Both the position numbers and the translations under genes were made by a program. Shown here piece by piece: positions 47,159-58,559 of a DNA stretch of 64,000 bases. Each line of letters opens with the position of its first letter. The first letter of the stretch is position 1. The DNA lies in NCBI GenBank assembly GCA_009760855.2, contig WPIO01000166.1:472501-536500 (forward strand), read 5' to 3'. A model generated the notes under the pieces. The model worked only from the letters and a program-made list of their open reading frames with translations. It was not told the DNA's origin and made no database searches. Origin of the DNA: Cristatella mucedo (lineage: Eukaryota > Bryozoa > Phylactolaemata > Cristatellidae).

Positions 47159-48970
47159 CGTGACAAACTTAAACCAAAGAACGATAAGAAATACAAGGCA
47201 AAGATGGAGGATTCTGAGACAGAGGATTATTCAGAAACGTTAAAAGAAAATGATCCTAAGGCGTACAAAGAAATAGAAGGAGTTGTAAGAGAAAAATCTG
47301 CTGTTCCTGCTATTATGCCTGCTCCAAGAGCTAATGGAAATGGAGGAAATATGAACGAAATTGGTGTTGGTTTATACATTCAGAATAGGAAATACATTTT
47401 TACTTTTTTACATAGAGAAGAAATGGCAAGTGCACCGATTGACTCCATACTCGAATTAGGTGATCCTAGTTTTCCTAATTATAAGATTAAAGCTTATCAA
47501 TACAGAAAGTTTTATCAGACAAATGGAAATGAAACAGGTGGTATTGCTAGTAAACTTGTAACATTTACTGTTCCTGGCGAACAACAAACATGCTATGTAC
47601 TTTCCGATGGATATCTTTTACTTGAAGGTCAGGTGCAAGTACCTAATACTGGAGCTGACGCGGCTACGAAGGTTTTACTAATTCTAAAAGAACATTTGCT
47701 GTTGGATTAGTTAACAACGCTGGTGCTTGGTTATTTAGTAGCATGAGAATTAGACTTGGTGTTGAAGAAACTGAAAGCCTTCCATTAAAAGAAGCAGTTG
47801 GAAGCGTTTCAACACTTATGGGTCTTCTATGCTATCCAAATGATTACAACAGAACTGAAGGACCTGCAACTGGATGGAAAAAGGATGAAGCAAACTCATT
47901 GGATGATATGAATACTGGTCTTACTTCATATGTAAGTCCTAGCGCATCTGCTGCAACAACTTCAAATAATGGTTTCATTTATAGAAGAGGTATTATAAAC
48001 AATATGATTGATGCTGATGCTGATGTTTCAATATTCAGCATTGCACTTTCTCCAGCAAGACTTTCAGGATTTTGTGCTGATATGAATAAAATTTTATATA
48101 ACATTCCTTTTACTCTAGAAATGACTCGTGTTAGAGGAGATGATAAACACTTTATTTTGACTGGTGCATCTGCTGCCGCTGGAACTACTACGAATACTAT
48201 CACAACTAGAGGAGTTGCTGGCGTTGCAAATGATGGTGCTTATACAACTTTCAAAGTTGCTATGTCAAAAATGAGATTAGTTTTTCCTTGTGTAACACCT
48301 ACAGAAAGTATTAAAAGAGCACTTGCTGATAAATCAAGTAAAAGATCTAAGAAAATAAGACTTGACTACACAGTTTTTACAGAGATAGACGTTATGAAAA
48401 TATTACAATAACTAGCCTTAATCAAGGACTTAAATTTACTAAATCTCTTTCAGTTCAAAATACGATTGATAAAGTTAGATGGTTGATTGTTGCAGCACAA
48501 AATTATATTAAGTATGATAGCTACACTGGTAATCCTTGCACCTATAACCACTGCAATATCAAGAATGTTTCTGTGCTTGCTAATGGCTCTAAACAATATC
48601 TTTATGTCTTAAGATCTGGCGAGCCTAAAAAAGGAAAATGTTCTCCAGCATATATGGATTTCACAACATTCAGAAAGCAATATCTTGGTCTTAATGAGAT
48701 TGCAAACCCTGTTGGTGTAACTTATCCTGAGTGGTTATCCCTTTATCCTATTCATGTTATTGATCTGCAATATAATGATGAACCTCTCAGAGTCACTTCT
48801 AGACTTGATGTAACTATTGAATTTAATTCTGCTTTACCAACTGATAATACACAAATAATGATTCACTATTTAACTATTGTGAGAACACTGCAGAGCTTAC
48901 ATCAAACGGCAATGAAGCAAATTTCACTTGCAATAAAGATGTAACTGTCTATGATGGAAGTGACATTTAA
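47156..48970 (+). pseudogene. Major capsid protein, double jelly-roll, frameshifted
   Basis: Forms the icosahedral shell. The first frame (47,156-47,710) has an acidic leader then YRKFYQTNGNETGGIASKLV and YLLLEGQVQVP. The next (47,743-48,411) has LVNNAGAWLFSSMRIRLGVE and TLMGLLCYPNDYNRTEG, the most conserved signature of Polinton capsid proteins. It then runs to CVTPTESIKRALADKSS. The last part (48,411-48,970) holds VRWLIVAAQNYIKYDSYTGN and ends near 48,970 after another shift at 48,890. About 600 codons in all; the true start may be downstream of 47,156. Three frameshifts near 47,700, 48,415 and 48,890. Confidence 0.85.
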
Positions 48971-49028
48971 ATTAAACCAGAAATATAATGAATAAATTTG
49001 ATTTTGTACAAGGTGAGTGGAAAAATCA

Positions 49029-49166
49029 ATGTCTTTGAATTTTGGAGGCTCGGATGTTTACTCAGTGCTTGGAAATGATTTAATATTTGGAGATCAGGCT
49101 GAAAGTGATATAGAATTAATTGCAAATGAAAAACTAAAAAATACATTGCTAATAATTCTAGTATGA
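49029..49166 (+). CDS. Short ORF between MCP and exonuclease
   Basis: 45 codons, MSLNFGGSDVYSVLGNDLIF to a TGA at 49,164-49,166. It overlaps the start of the exonuclease text in another frame. It may be a real small protein or the end of a broken one. Confidence 0.3.
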   Translation: MSLNFGGSDVYSVLGNDLIFGDQAESDIELIANEKLKNTLLIILV

Positions 49167-49900
49167 GATTTCTTCCAATGATGTTTGGTAAAGTATTTGA
49201 GCCTATTGCCGCTAAGTTTTTAGAAATGAAACTTAAAGTAAAACTTGATAATGCGAATGATTGTTTTAGTAGTGATGGTGTATACAGATATTCTCCTGAT
49301 GGAATAATAGACAGCAATACTCTAGTAGAAATAAAATGCTTATGGAGCAGGAATACTATTGATGACTTTATACCTCTTTATACCTAAACAATATCATGCG
49401 CAGTGTTTACTAAGCTTACATGTTTTAAAGCTTAATGATGATTTAATAAGAAATATTATTGATGATTGTATACCTAAACAATATCACGCACAATTCTTAT
49501 CAGGTTTACATGTTTTAAAGCTTAGTGAATGCGCTTTTACTCTGAATTTACTCTGAGTTTTTACTTTACTTTTAGTTTTAGCTTACGTTTAGTTTAGTTT
49601 TTACTTTACTTTTAGTGAATTTACTCTGAGTTTTTAGTCTTTTAATTTTTTTACTCTGAGCTTGACATTTTTGTTCCTGGATTGAATTGTGAAGAACCTC
49701 CGTCAGACTATGTAGCAGCTGAAAATGTAAGAATTCCTAATACTGATTTGGATATGCCAATTAGAGAACCAATTTTTATGCTATTGCTTAAAGATGAAAA
49801 GTATTTTAATTTTGAGTTTTATATTATAAGTAAAAATATGGCAGATTTAACAATAAGAAAGCAAACGGTTAGGATATAAAGTATTATATAAGAAGATGTT
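49145..49900 (+). pseudogene. YqaJ-like (lambda-exonuclease fold) nuclease remnant
   Basis: MRFLPMMFGKVFEPIAAKFL then YRYSPDGIIDSNTLVEIKCL match the YqaJ/alkaline exonuclease core: E-P-I-A, S-P-D-G and the E-x-K of the PD-(D/E)xK active site. A frameshift at 49,370 follows, then an in-tandem double copy of IPKQYHAQxLxxLHVLKL (49,380-49,530), normally present once as the K-Y-x-x-Q motif. After a degenerate TTTAGTTT repeat block, text at 49,682-49,879 (EEPPSDYVAAENVRIPNTDL) may be its C-terminus or a separate gene. The N-terminal half is missing. Such nucleases take part in viral recombination and repair. Confidence 0.6.
49545..49665. repeat. Degenerate TTTACTTTTAG repeat inside the exonuclease remnant
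   Basis: GAATTTACTCTGAGTTTTTA occurs twice, with TTTACTTTTAGT and TTTAGTTTAG variants between. It looks like local slippage expansion in a dead gene. Confidence 0.7.
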
Positions 49901-50005
49901 TGATCCAAGTAGTTGAAAAAGATGATCCTTGTAGATTTGCTAGAATAGTGCCTATTGTTAAAGAAGTGCTAGATAGATCGAAGATTTTAATTAGTAACTA
50001 TATAG

Positions 50006-50873
50006 ATGAGTCGAAGACATCATTGTGATGACCGTGTGATTAGAATAAATGGTTATATTTTATCAAAACTTGATGCAAACGGTAACATAATTATAAAATT
50101 GAGTGATCCTGTGAAAGATGGCGATGCTGTAACAAAATCATATGCTGATGCTAATTTTATTGTAAATAGTAGTACTTCTATTATTATGCAGAATAGACCA
50201 GTTACAAATCTTGCTCCAGGAGTTAATCCAACAGATGGTGTTAATGTAAGTCAATTATCTAATTATGTTAAAAAATCTGGAGATACAATGACTGGAGATT
50301 TAAGTATGAATAGTTTTGCTATTACTTCTACATACTGGAATTCTAGTGTTACTACGCCAACAGTTCTTCCTGGTGATTTTTGTGTTACTTATGGAGGATT
50401 GAAGCGAGATATATTATTGAAGAATTCTCCTGCTACAACAAATTTTAATATATGAATAATAACTCTATAACTAATGTTGCTGAACCTGTTAATTCTTCAG
50501 ATGCTGCAACAAAGTCATATCTTGATAGAAGTGTTAAAAAAATAACAGAAGTCGTTGTACTTAGATTTAATCCTAGAGCAATGAATTCTATTATTATTAT
50601 TTCTACTGCATACTCTTGGGAAAATAAGAATAGTCCATTATTATTATAATATAATTAACTATGGTAGTTGGATCCTCTAATTGTATACAATTAAGACCTA
50701 GCAGCGATACGACAATAGTATCTGGAGATATACGCACTATAAATACTTCACCAACTGGAACAGATTTTAAGTATTACGTTTATTTTAATAGATTGCCTGC
50801 TGATTGTTATTATACTGATAATCTAGGAAATATGAAGGTTAATCTTTTAATTTCTTACATAAGTACCCGATAA
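50006..50873 (+). pseudogene. Phage tail-fibre-like protein D
   Basis: Starts MSRRHHCDDRVIRINGYILS and then has three tail-fibre repeats: SDPVKDGDAVTKSYADANF, NLAPGVNPTDGVNVSQLSNY directly followed by VKKSGDTMTGDLSMNSFAIT, and VAEPVNSSDAATKSYLDRS (about 50,490). K-S-G-D-T-M-T-G-D-L is the textbook phage-fibre motif. Stops at 50,453 and 50,647 separate three in-order pieces, and the last piece (50,661-50,873) is a beta-rich tip. Same opening as protein A on the other side of the element, so the two are paralogues. Confidence 0.75.
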
Positions 50874-50929
50874 GTACAAATGAACAAGTAATACAATTAA
50901 TTCTTTTAATTTAGTTGCTTTACGCTTAC

Positions 50930-51297
50930 CTTTTACTAATGGGAATAGATTTGCGATGTGCATAATTGATTCGTGTTCTAAAAAATGATGAACGCAGAAA
51001 AACTCGGAACACTTTTTTAAAGTGTTTCTTTGCTAAGCAGTATATCTTTGTAGGTCTTTGTTTAGAATATTTATTCCTTGCATAATAACAATCTGCGCAA
51101 ATGATTATTTTGTTGTTTCGTAAATACCACAATCGAATTCTGTTTCTGTACTATCTAAATCACAGATATCGCAACGCATTTCATACTTTAACTTTGGTCT
51201 TTGTTTAACCTTTTTGCAAACTGGATGACCTGACTTTAAATATTCAAGTTCGCTAAATGTTGTCGAACAAGTATCACAAAATATTTCCAGTTCTATA
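50930..51297 (-). pseudogene. Zinc-finger-like Polinton protein, one in-frame stop
   Basis: Minus strand, diverging from the integrase with only a few bases between starts. FCDTCSTTFSELEYLKSGHP has a C2H2/C-x2-C arrangement, followed by MRCDICDLDSTETEFDCG; a stop then precedes a basic-aromatic tail (EFFCVHHFLEHESIMH). No clean ATG at the start (ATA in place). Probably a small regulatory protein. Confidence 0.5.
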
Positions 51298-51299
51298 GA

Positions 51300-52177
51300 A
51301 TGTCATTTTTAACTCTAAATGAAAGAAAAAAGGAAGGGAAATGTAATTCCGAGTCTGATATAAGCCAGATATTCAAGCCAAGCCCGAAAGTAATTCCAAA
51401 AGGTTTCTTTAATACTGTTGAACCGAATGAAAGTCATCAGGCAGACATTTTGTATATGCCGAACGATTCTGGTTACAAATATGCTTTGAGTGTTATTGAT
51501 GCTGCTAGCAGATATAAAGACTCGAGACCACTTAAAACAAAGTCTTCTAAAGAGGTAACACAAGCCATAACAGATATTTATACAAAAAGTTTATTGAAAT
51601 GGCCAAAGAAGACAACAGTAGATCCTGGATCTGAGTTTAAAGGAGAATTCATTAGAGAAATGAAAAGACATGAAACACAAGTTATAGAAGCTGCTAGTAA
51701 AAAGAGTGTTGCACTTATTGAAAGAATGAATAGAACTGTAGCATAAAGAGCATTTATTGCACAATATGAAAAATAATTAGAAAACATTAATAATGGAGAT
51801 TACACTAGAAATAAAGAATGGATTTATAATTTACCAAAGATGATTGATTATCTAAATAATAGCTTTACAAGATCAATTGGTGAAGAACCTGTAAAGGCTA
51901 TAAAAAAGAATCAGTAAAATTGAAGAATCCAAAATATCGTAGAAAAGTCGGAGAACAGGAAAAATTATTAGATCTTGGAACAACTGTTAAATATTTACTA
52001 GAACCTGGTGAAGGAGAAGATGAAAAAAGGAGAAGAGCTACAGATCCGATATGGAGCTTGACTAAACATACTATTGTTAGAATAATGGTATTGAAAAAAC
52101 AACCGGTTAGATTTTGGATAAATGATCTTAAAAGGAGTTTTGTTAGAGATAAGTTGCAAGTTTTTAAACAGGACTAA
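51300..52177 (+). pseudogene. Retroviral-type (rve/DDE) integrase, broken
   Basis: Inserts the element. The catalytic triad contexts are HQADILYMPNDSGYKYALSV (D), TTVDPGSEFKGEF (D) and VALIERMNRT (E). Stops follow at 51,744 and 51,774 and a frameshift at about 51,915, after which the C-terminal part shows an SH3-like region (IWSLTKHTIVRIMVLKKQPV and FWINDLKRSF). Ends by overlapping the stop codon of the minus-strand terminal gene by three bases. Confidence 0.88.
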
Positions 52178-53096
52178 TTTCTGTTTGTGAACGTCGTTCT
52201 ATAAGATTGTCAAACTCTTCTTTTGTAACTACTTCATCAGATAAAGCATCTGTTATTTTTGAATTAAACTGTGTGTTAGAATCAAAAGTAAATTTCTTTC
52301 TTTTATCTATTTCAACTAAAACACCATCAACAGCATGGCTGTTAGTGCTGAGAAAGCTGAGACTGCATTAGTTATTTCAGGATGTGCATGAACATGTGTT
52401 GTAGAAACTGTAACTCCTAGAGCTACTAGTATATTTACAATTTTGATTATATATCTTACTCTTGTTAAATTTGTTAGACATGATCTAACTTTAATACTAT
52501 ATGCAACTACCTCATCATATCTTTGAAAAGCAATTTTTTTTAGATCTGCCGTTTTCCTATAATTATTTAATTTTTTAATTTCCTTTCGTACATTATTTTA
52601 ATTCTATTTAAATTATGTTTTAGAATACAATCACATTTACGTATATGAGAAGAAAATGTTGCTTTCTGTAAATCAATATTAAAAGCATCTTCATCAGTAA
52701 GTTCAAATCCTTCTGGCATATCAACAACTAAATCTGTTTTTTTTGCATATCGATTAAAAATCGGTTTGGATTTGAATTAATCAAAATTTTAGGACTAATA
52801 TCAATAATTTCATTATTAATAATCAACAAAAAGTAAGTAGAAGCTAATTTATGTTTTCTAAATATACTAAAACATCTTTCAATTTTAATATCACACTTTC
52901 CTTTCAATAAATCTCTTGCAAGTAAGCATGAAACTAAACAAGCTCCAATTATTTTTCTATTAGAAAACGCTATTTCTATAACTTCTATAGTTTTCTTAAT
53001 TTCGCCTCCTAGTTTTTGTAAAAATAAAATTTAACTATTTATAAAAGAAGATTCAATTTCATCCTCACGCCGTCAAAATAAATTTATTTCAGACAT
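52174..53096 (-). pseudogene. Right-terminal Polinton protein, starts in the TIR, broken
   Basis: Starts inside the right TIR (MSEINLF, then a TGA where the left copy has TCA), then EIKKTIEVIEIAFSNRKIIG and LLARDLLKGKCDIKIERCFS. After a shift near 52,755 the text has MPEGFELTDEDAFNIDLQKA. A hydrophobic segment near 52,380 (IIKIVNILVALGVTVSTTHV) could be a membrane helix. It ends TQTEI-type at 52,174. About 300 codons in total; I recognise no named family. Confidence 0.55.
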
Positions 53097-53375
53097 CTTA
53101 ATATATATAAATATTTTTCTTTAAATCAAATTTAAAAAATTCTGAAAAAAAATTTACTATAATATATAATAACTAAATTTTTGGAATATTGTGAGTAGTA
53201 TATTGTTTTCCATTTCGCCGAAGCAACATCTGTTGGAGTAGGATTTGATTTTTCTTTTCCGGACACTGACACTCAGGAGGGCCACTTCAAAAGGAGACCG
53301 AGCGATCGCAAGGTCGAATTTTGGAGTGTGCTCGAGTGAGGGTCAGGGTGCGAAATGGAAAAATCACGTACTACT
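53062..53375 (-). repeat. Right terminal inverted repeat of the Polinton
   Basis: Reverse complement of the left repeat with scattered substitutions, including the shared start ATGTCTGAAATAAATT. The end GTACTACT is followed by CGCCC of the target duplication. Confidence 0.95.
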
Positions 53376-53380
53376 CGCCC
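53375..53380. other. Right target-site copy TCGCCC
   Basis: See the left copy at 24,584-24,589; the first T may instead belong to the element end. Confidence 0.7.
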
Positions 53381-53464
53381 TGCGACTGCGGCTTTTAACT
53401 CGCGGATTTTGCGTTCAGAAAAGAAGCGCGGAAGAAACTCGTCACGCAAATGAGTGAATGACTG

Positions 53465-53630
53465 AGCTCTTCACTTCATTTGCATAGAACCCGGAAGAGA
53501 GCTCGAATCTCTATTCGGGTGCTTCACATCCGCCGCCGCGGGACTCGAGCCCACGACCTCGGCCGTAAAAGAAATTCACCTTGACCTCGGTCGGGGCGAG
53601 CGCCTTGGCCTGGTGCCGGCGCGCCGCACG
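53465..53630 (-). mobile_element. tRNA-derived SINE, family 1
   Basis: On the minus strand: CAGGCCAAGGCGCTCGCCCC as A-box region, B box GTCGTGGGCTCGAGTCCCG, then the tail GTGAAGCACCCGAATAGAGA, parallel to the LINE tail. Lies just outside the Polinton. Confidence 0.65.
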
Positions 53631-54575
<945 letters not shown>

Positions 54576-54584
54576 CGGGCGGCG

Positions 54585-54850
54585 GCGGCGGACGTCACGT
54601 TCGAGATCAACTCGAGCGGCGAGCTGGCTATCGTGCGGAGCCGACGACGCGACGATGACAGCGCCGCCAAGACGCGCTCGCCGGTCGTGCAGCGGAGCGC
54701 CCTCCGTCGCCGCACGCGGCGACGGAGGGCGCGTCGTCGCCAGGAAGCGCGGCCGCGGCCGGCGGTGAGCGACCTCGCTCGTCCCACATATACAGCGTCA
54801 ATTCGGACGGCGATCAAGTGTGCTTGACCAACGTCACCGAGACGCCGCGG
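54585..54850 (+). pseudogene. Partial broken copy of the large exon (16,415-16,690)
   Basis: GACGTCACGTTCGAGATCAA, GTCGTGCAGCGGAGCGCC and ATATACAGCGTCAATTCGGA occur here and in the large gene in the same order. The first part keeps the reading (DVTFEINSSGELAIVRS); indels near 54,640 and 54,705 then shift the frame. The match stops at about 54,850 and is followed by a 14-base tandem repeat (GGTGCCGGATGGGG). No intron difference can be tested because the source region is within one exon. Confidence 0.85.
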
Positions 54851-54935
54851 GTCGGATGGGGTGCCGGATGGGGTGCCGGACCGTCGTCGGAACTAACTTG
54901 CTGCCAAGAGGCAGCATGCGGAGAGAGCGGCAGAG

Positions 54936-54975
54936 CGAATTGAGGCGGCTGCGATCGAGCAGCCGCCTCAATTCG
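54936..54975. repeat. Perfect 17-bp hairpin
   Basis: CGAATTGAGGCGGCTGC, loop GATCGA, and its exact reverse complement. AATTCGTCTCAATTC and CCGCCTCAATTC copies follow at once. Confidence 0.9.
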
Positions 54976-55084
54976 TCTCAATTCTGTTCTCAATCCGCCT
55001 CAATTCAAACCTTTAGACGTTTGAGAGATGACGCGCTCACGCGACCGGCTGCGCCGATTGTTGCGCTTTGCATAAAGCGACAGT

Positions 55085-55370
55085 GAGTGACGCAACCTTG
55101 AAATCGACGCGCCGCTCAACGGGCAGCCGGTGCGCGTCAGCGAAAAGGTTAGGTTAACCAGTGCAGGAGGTCGGCGAACGGGGGTGTGACGTGGCAAGTG
55201 CGACGGTCTAGGCAAACCTAAGGCGAGACGTGTGACCAGCTGTAAGAGCCAACCCGCGGCGATCCTGCCTACTACGGTTCCAATGCTCCCGAAGCCTGGT
55301 ACTCACTACCGACGGACACGATGCGACGACAGACTCGCTGACTTGAAACGTAAAAGGAAGCTGAAAGTCC
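55085..55370. mobile_element. Worn LINE fragments in two orientations
   Basis: 55,085-55,250 matches the minus-strand LINE ORF2 end (AACCTTGAAATCGACGCGCC, GACGTGGCAAGTGCGACGG). 55,268-55,370 matches it in plus orientation (CCAATGCTCCCGAAGCCTGG). Strongly diverged. Confidence 0.6.
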
Positions 55371-56035
55371 GAAAGCCCGTCTGCTCCATCTATCTCGTTC
55401 GCAGCGTTCGTTCCGTCCGCACGCGCGCGATGACCTTCGCGCTCCTTTCTGCGACGCTCTGCAATCGCTTATCGAAGGAAAGGCTGGCTTTTCAATTGCA
55501 TTTAAAATGCCCAAAAAGCGATTTAGTTATCGTAATAGTTTTGTACGAAAGCTGTAATATTATTATAATAATTTCCTTTTTTCTCCTGCTCTCTCTCTCT
55601 CCCCATCTCGCTCTCAGTCTCTGTCTCTCTCTCCCCCATCTCGCTCTCTGTCTCTCTCTGTCCTCTGTCCTCTGTCTCTCTCTCTCTCCGTCTCGCCATC
55701 TCTCTTCCCTCATAGTCCTCACCTCTTCTCTCTCTTTGTTCTCTTGACACTCAATGATGGAGGCAGTGGGAGGCAGTGGGGGAGGGCAGTGAGGTATATG
55801 CCTCACTGCCCTCCCTCCGTACGACGGGGCAGCATCCTGGGCCTCGCCCATATTTTGTCTATGCCCCCGACCATCACCAAAGACAAACAACTACGTCGTA
55901 ATTCTTGTAATAATAAAAAAATAATATTTTGTATAGCACCCTAAGAGAACTGAATCTCTCTCTGTCTCTCTCTCTCTCTTCTCTCTCTCTCTGTCTCTCT
56001 CTCTCTGTCTCTCTCTCCTCTCTCTCTCTCTCTCG

Positions 56036-56066
<31 letters not shown>

Positions 56067-56067
56067 G

Positions 56068-56117
<50 letters not shown>

Positions 56118-56665
56118 TCCTTCTCTCTCTCTCCCTTCCCCTTTCTCCTCTCTCTCTAGTCAGTTTGCAGATGCCGCGAAAAAAGGATTGGACCAAATGT
56201 TTGGTGGTAACATCCGCAAGCAGCAGCAGGCATAGTGTAAGCAAGTGCTTGCACACGAATCTTAAATCACAAAGACCCACCCAATGCTGTCGTAAACCAT
56301 GAGCAACCGCCCAAGTTTGGGTCGAATGAAAACTGTGAGTTTTTTCATTGGTTGTAGGTCTAGCCCCCCCTCGCCTACATGAAAAAAATTTGGCAGGTCT
56401 TCCCCCCCCCTATATAAGAACTTTTGCAGATTTTGCCACGCCCCTTCGGATGAGAATCAGAGCTTCGCCACAGGGACACTTTTTTGTGTGAAACCAGGCA
56501 TCAAAATGTCTCTCGCATATAAAAAAGATGTAAAGATCAAAGGCTCTCGTGCAACTGTTTGCAGCCAAGCCTCCATTTTCTACATCGTATTAAAGTACGC
56601 CACAGACCCCATCAAATTGCGTTGTATTAATGTGCGATGGCAACAGGTTCCTGTTGGTTCTATTC
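55371..56665. other. CT-rich low complexity, hairpin and unassigned sequence
   Basis: Two CT tracts (55,588-55,740 and 55,955-56,158), the second starting directly in a minus-strand LINE tail remnant (TAGCACCCTAAGAGAACTGA at 55,934). The rest, including poly-C patches at 56,366 and 56,404, has no supported gene. Confidence 0.5.
55780..55815. repeat. Perfect 15-bp hairpin
   Basis: GGGAGGGCAGTGAGG, loop TATATG, CCTCACTGCCCTCCC. Confidence 0.9.
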
Positions 56666-56669
56666 GATT

Positions 56670-56855
56670 CTCCCTACCCATGCTGACCCTGTGCATGTCA
56701 CACCTAACCATGTTATTCATTTTGTTTGTTTTTCAAGCATGATTTTACTTACCATTCAATTGCATTTCCCTTTGAAGCAAATGTAAAGCGCCTAGAAAGA
56801 GATTAAGTTCTCTGAGGGCGCTTTATCAAGTGCATTATTATTATTATTATTATTC
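56670..56855 (+). mobile_element. LINE 3' end fragment, plus strand
   Basis: ACCCATGCTGACCCTGTGCA through the tail hairpin AGCGCCTAGAAAGAGATTAA and GAGGGCGCTTTATCAAG to an (ATT)n end. Close to the consensus of the local family. Confidence 0.9.
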
Positions 56856-57424
56856 CCCCAGCTGCTGCGTCAAGAGAATCGTAGCTTTGTTTTTTTATGC
56901 GAATAATCTTGGTAGTGTTATAGTATAGTTTATATAATTATAATATATTAACCAATAATTTATAATAATTTGATACTAAGCAAATTATACAAATTAATAA
57001 TTATACATAGTAAATATTGTTGCTAAAATAATTAATGGTTTATAATTACATCATAATAATTATTAGAATACCGTTTGCCGGCTGCCGATACTCAAACTTG
57101 TGGTACAGAGCTAGACCCCCCATCCGAGATTGCTATTCCCCTCGTTACATCATGTGGCGTGGTTTCTTGAGATAATACGTTGACGCGCATACAGTAAGTT
57201 TTACCGTCGTCGTTTGTTGGCTTTTCTCACGCATCTAGAAAGTTCCAGGAAATTTTGAAACATCGAAACCTTGGTTGCTACAGCGACGCCGATAAGATAT
57301 TCCCTGCTGGTTCAGGCGTACAAGTAGCAGAGACAGCGATTCTTACGTGTATTGTGCTTTCATCGCATTGTTTCTCTCCTTTCTGAGAAGAAAGATTCTC
57401 TTTGAAATCGGACACAGAGTCTAG
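56856..57424. other. AT-rich unassigned sequence
   Basis: AT-rich from 56,885 to 57,065, then ordinary sequence. No gene or repeat identified. Confidence 0.35.
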
Positions 57425-57702
<278 letters not shown>

Positions 57703-57951
57703 CAGTGCGGAAGTTAGCCTATTCACTTCCGCGAAAGAACTATCCGGAGGGGCGCGACCGCTGCTTGTAGCATAGATATATCTTCTATGCAACCATATCC
57801 GGCAACCGGTCAGACTTGGCGCTCGCTTTCTTACCGTGTACCCTACGAGAGCTACTTTTAGCGTTTGAAAATGGCGGTATCTTGACTCGCTTGTCGCGAA
57901 GGGCCCGCGCTTGTCATAGCGCGCGTCGCCGCGCCTTTTGAATCGCCAGGA

Positions 57952-58092
57952 ATGGCCACAACAGCTGCGCAAAACGCGAAGGAGCTCTCCAGGGCCTTAT
58001 GCGAAGTTGTAACGGGCAGCGCAGACGGTAGGCGGAATGGCGACGCTGATGAGATGCTGTGGAAATGCCGCTGCTCGCCCGCCGTCGCGTAG
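57952..58092 (+). CDS. Possible first coding exon in a CpG-rich block
   Basis: An ATG in good context (CCAGGAATGGCC) opens MATTAAQNAKELSRALCEVV then TGSADG. A donor-like GACG|GTAGGC follows at 58,027, and the frame otherwise runs to a TAG at 58,090-58,092. The natural-looking helical start amid CpG-rich DNA suggests a first exon. It could belong to the exons at 62.3-63.2 kb, but nothing connects them directly. Confidence 0.35.
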   Translation: MATTAAQNAKELSRALCEVVTGSADGRRNGDADEMLWKCRCSPAVA

Positions 58093-58500
58093 CGTATCAT
58101 CCATGTAGGATCTTGCGAGTTGCCGTTCGTAGGAACGGGCGCGACTCCGTGTTTCGAGCAGGCGAGCTCGAACGAGCTGCGTGGTTTAGACGTCTGTCCG
58201 CTACGCGCGCGTCACGCGCACCGTGCACCCGGAGTGTCGCGACGGAGCGCGTCGGATGGCAGCGCGCGCTTACGTCTGACTCCGTCGACGCGAGCTTGGC
58301 CGAGGTTCCTTGCAGAAGCCGCTAGAAGCAGCGCATTCCACCGTCCGCGACGGCCGTCGAGCCGCCAGAGTTCGGGCGTCGCACTCTGGCTGCCCGCTAG
58401 GCCGGATGTCACGCTATGTATGCCCGTCGGTAACTCACTGAAAGCCACACAAAGAGCGTGTCTGAGTGTCTGTCGCCTCTCTCTCTCTCTCCTCTCTCTG

Positions 58501-58559
<59 letters not shown>

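Larger units (their letters stand above)
24590..53375 (+). mobile_element. Maverick/Polinton virus-like DNA transposon (degenerate copy)
   Basis: Defined by inverted repeats of about 310 bp starting AGTAGTA, a 5-6 bp target duplication, and the diagnostic gene set: protein-primed DNA polymerase B, retroviral-type integrase, packaging ATPase, adenain-like protease, minor and major capsid proteins. Base composition drops abruptly to AT-rich at the borders. The 28.8 kb include about 5.1 kb of LINE insertions plus a 0.7 kb unclassified insert. Most genes carry stop codons or frameshifts. Confidence 0.95.

Noticed and set aside
49682-49879. Separate intact gene (65 codons) after the exonuclease
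   Set aside because: It could equally be the C-terminus of the broken exonuclease; without an intact relative I did not call it separately.
24865-52177. Alternative genetic code (stop codons read through) in the Polinton
   Set aside because: In-frame stops are a mix of TAA, TAG and TGA, fall at positions where relatives would have different residues (for example Ser), and are accompanied by many frameshifts. Pseudogene decay explains them better.
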